Shown here: in pieces, positions 62,901 to 64,000 of the stretch
How the letters are laid out: each line of letters begins with the position of its first letter
Numbering within the stretch: the first letter of the stretch is position 1
Assembly: GCA_030549775.1 (NCBI GenBank)
Contig: CM060171.1
Location: 62,492,360 to 62,556,359 of the forward strand
From: Tamarix chinensis
Lineage: Eukaryota > Streptophyta > Magnoliopsida > Caryophyllales > Tamaricaceae
DNA: 64,000 nt
Direction: 5' to 3'
Position numbers and translations under genes: made by a program
Notes under the pieces: generated by a model
What the model was told of the DNA's origin: nothing
Databases searched by the model: none
The model's input: the letters and a program-made list of their open reading frames with translations, nothing else

Positions 62901-64000
62901 CTCACAAAATTCTCAAATTGATAGTTCTAATAAAAATTAGATATATTTTAATGTATAGTATAAAACCAGTTTATCCAAGATAGATTAGTTAGATTAATCT
63001 AAGAAATTCAGATATAACTAGATAAAAAATCCAACTATCCAAAGTTCAAACATATACCATATAATTAACCCATTCAAATCAATCATACAACAAATAAATC
63101 AATAATTAAACAACTAAGTTAGCTTAATTAAACTCAATATGTACAAAATCAAGTAAATAGAGAAGTTAAGAGTTTGGATAATTTATACAAAAAAAATTAT
63201 GAATCAAAGTGGGTGAACAGGGAAGCTTTTCTTGAGGTCAAGAACCACTATCTGGTGGTCAACTAGGCTCATGGTGGTCAAGAGTCGATTAGTTATAGCT
63301 CACTACTTTCCTTTTATGCCACTACTGATGGATGAATGGATGCACTCTTGTCGTCCATCCTATAAGCTGTTGTTGGTGGAGTTGGTGTCAACGATGGTAG
63401 AGTAAGGCATGATGACATAGTGTAGAAGTGGTGGCGGGTGGTGTTGTGGTTTGATGAAGGAGAAAGGGAGAAAGGGTTAGGGTTGAGTTTTTTTATTATA
63501 TAAAAGCAATGTGAAGAGAGAGAAGAAAAGGAAAGGGGGTCCACCGGTTGGGTATTATTTATATATTTATACTAATACACATTCACATATGATGATACAA
63601 AATATTTGAAAAAGTATTAAAGGATTATTTTATCTTAAACTTATTTAGCGAAATTATTTTATAAAGGTTCAAAGATATGAAATTGATATAAAAAGTTATG
63701 TAAAGAATTTTAGAAAAGTTTTCAGAAGGAAATAGTAATGAGTGGGAGGATTCATATTATTTACAAAAAATACATAATATGACATTGAAAAATATTTAAA
63801 GCTATTTTAAAAAATATCTAAATCAAATTTTAAGAAACTAGGATATGATTATTGAAAAAGGTTTTTCATAAACCAAAAGGGAAAAAACATAAGAAAATTA
63901 ATTTTGGAAAGAAAGTCACAAATACAATGTAGAAATATTTAATATAAATTTTACCGAAGGACTTATTGACTTCGTAAAAAGAGATAAACTCAAAGATGGA
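59921..64000 (-). repeat. Gypsy LTR, minus orientation, running off the window
   Basis: The start TGTAACACCCCC and the next 40 bases are the inverse of the end of the 21153-24530 LTR (aaaaattttgtttaaaag near 59965). At 62270-62350 agtagagacttacctagat and tatgaaagagggagacatcac are the inverse of 22090-22165. The piece at 63700-63725 is the inverse of about 21550-21575. A loose tandem array (attccaag...cattaaaat, about four copies) lies at 61940-62040. A solo Copia LTR is inserted at 60146. The far end is outside the window. Confidence 0.75.
60146..60639 (+). repeat. Solo Copia LTR related to element 2
   Basis: It starts TGTGAGTTTTGACT and carries the inverse of the element 2 LTR landmarks: atgggtcccatgtttatt near 60249, agaaccctaacc, and catcatcttgttaat near the end. 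It stops at about 60639 with ataaca. No internal sequence follows and flanking bases (aaagc and ccatt) do not match, so it is a truncated solo LTR. Confidence 0.7.

Overview
This is nuclear DNA from a flowering plant with a repeat-rich genome. The evidence is one intron-rich plant nucleotide-sugar transporter gene, plus plant-type Ty1/Copia and Ty3/Gypsy elements, a Cassandra TRIM, PIF/Harbinger, CACTA, MULE, hAT-like and LINE sequences. I cannot place the species. Most of the window is nested transposable-element sequence in which almost every coding frame is broken.

Layout. 1-5390: a structurally complete Copia element on the minus strand (27-5385, TSD catac) with a pseudogenised gag-pol. 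5391-24745: a layered nest. The outermost layer is an old, badly decayed minus-strand Gypsy element (LTR-like 5391-8775, pol remnant 8776-9638, more LTR-like sequence 19806-21147 and 24536-24745). Inside it sits a Gypsy-type gag-protease element (9644-19800, TSD ctacc) with no recognisable RT or integrase. That element holds a 560-bp solo LTR (10469-11028) and a second, more decayed Copia element (13044-18511), whose own left LTR holds a 1082-bp solo LTR (13329-14410). A 3.4-kb solo LTR (21153-24530, TSD gatgt) lies to the right.

24746-30660: a decayed plant-mobile-domain frame interrupted by an hAT-like MITE, a complete Cassandra TRIM with 5S-rRNA-like LTRs (26537-27294, TSD catag), and a decayed MULE transposase on the minus strand. 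30660-43017: the only gene that looks functional, a ten-exon UGNT1-like nucleotide-sugar transporter on the minus strand. All its splice sites are GT-AG and the frame gives 341 residues. Its large introns hold a 2.85-kb solo LTR (TSD cataa), an hAT-like element and MITE-like inverted repeats.

43018-64000: intergenic sequence, then a minus-oriented Gypsy LTR (from 44335) split by a 10.8-kb PIF/Harbinger element (45921-56709, TSD TAA). The Harbinger element carries broken transposase and Myb/SANT-like genes, a CACTA element, a LINE fragment and one exon matching the plant two-pore channel TPC1. The split LTR resumes at 56710 with long microsatellites, including a GAA tract of about 116 bp. After a Copia LTR end, a further minus-oriented Gypsy LTR begins at 59921, holds a solo Copia LTR, and runs off the window.

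The transporter is the only likely host function. The rest mainly records repeated insertion, LTR-LTR recombination (at least four solo LTRs with target duplications) and point-mutation decay. All positions were read by eye; no alignment or database search was run.
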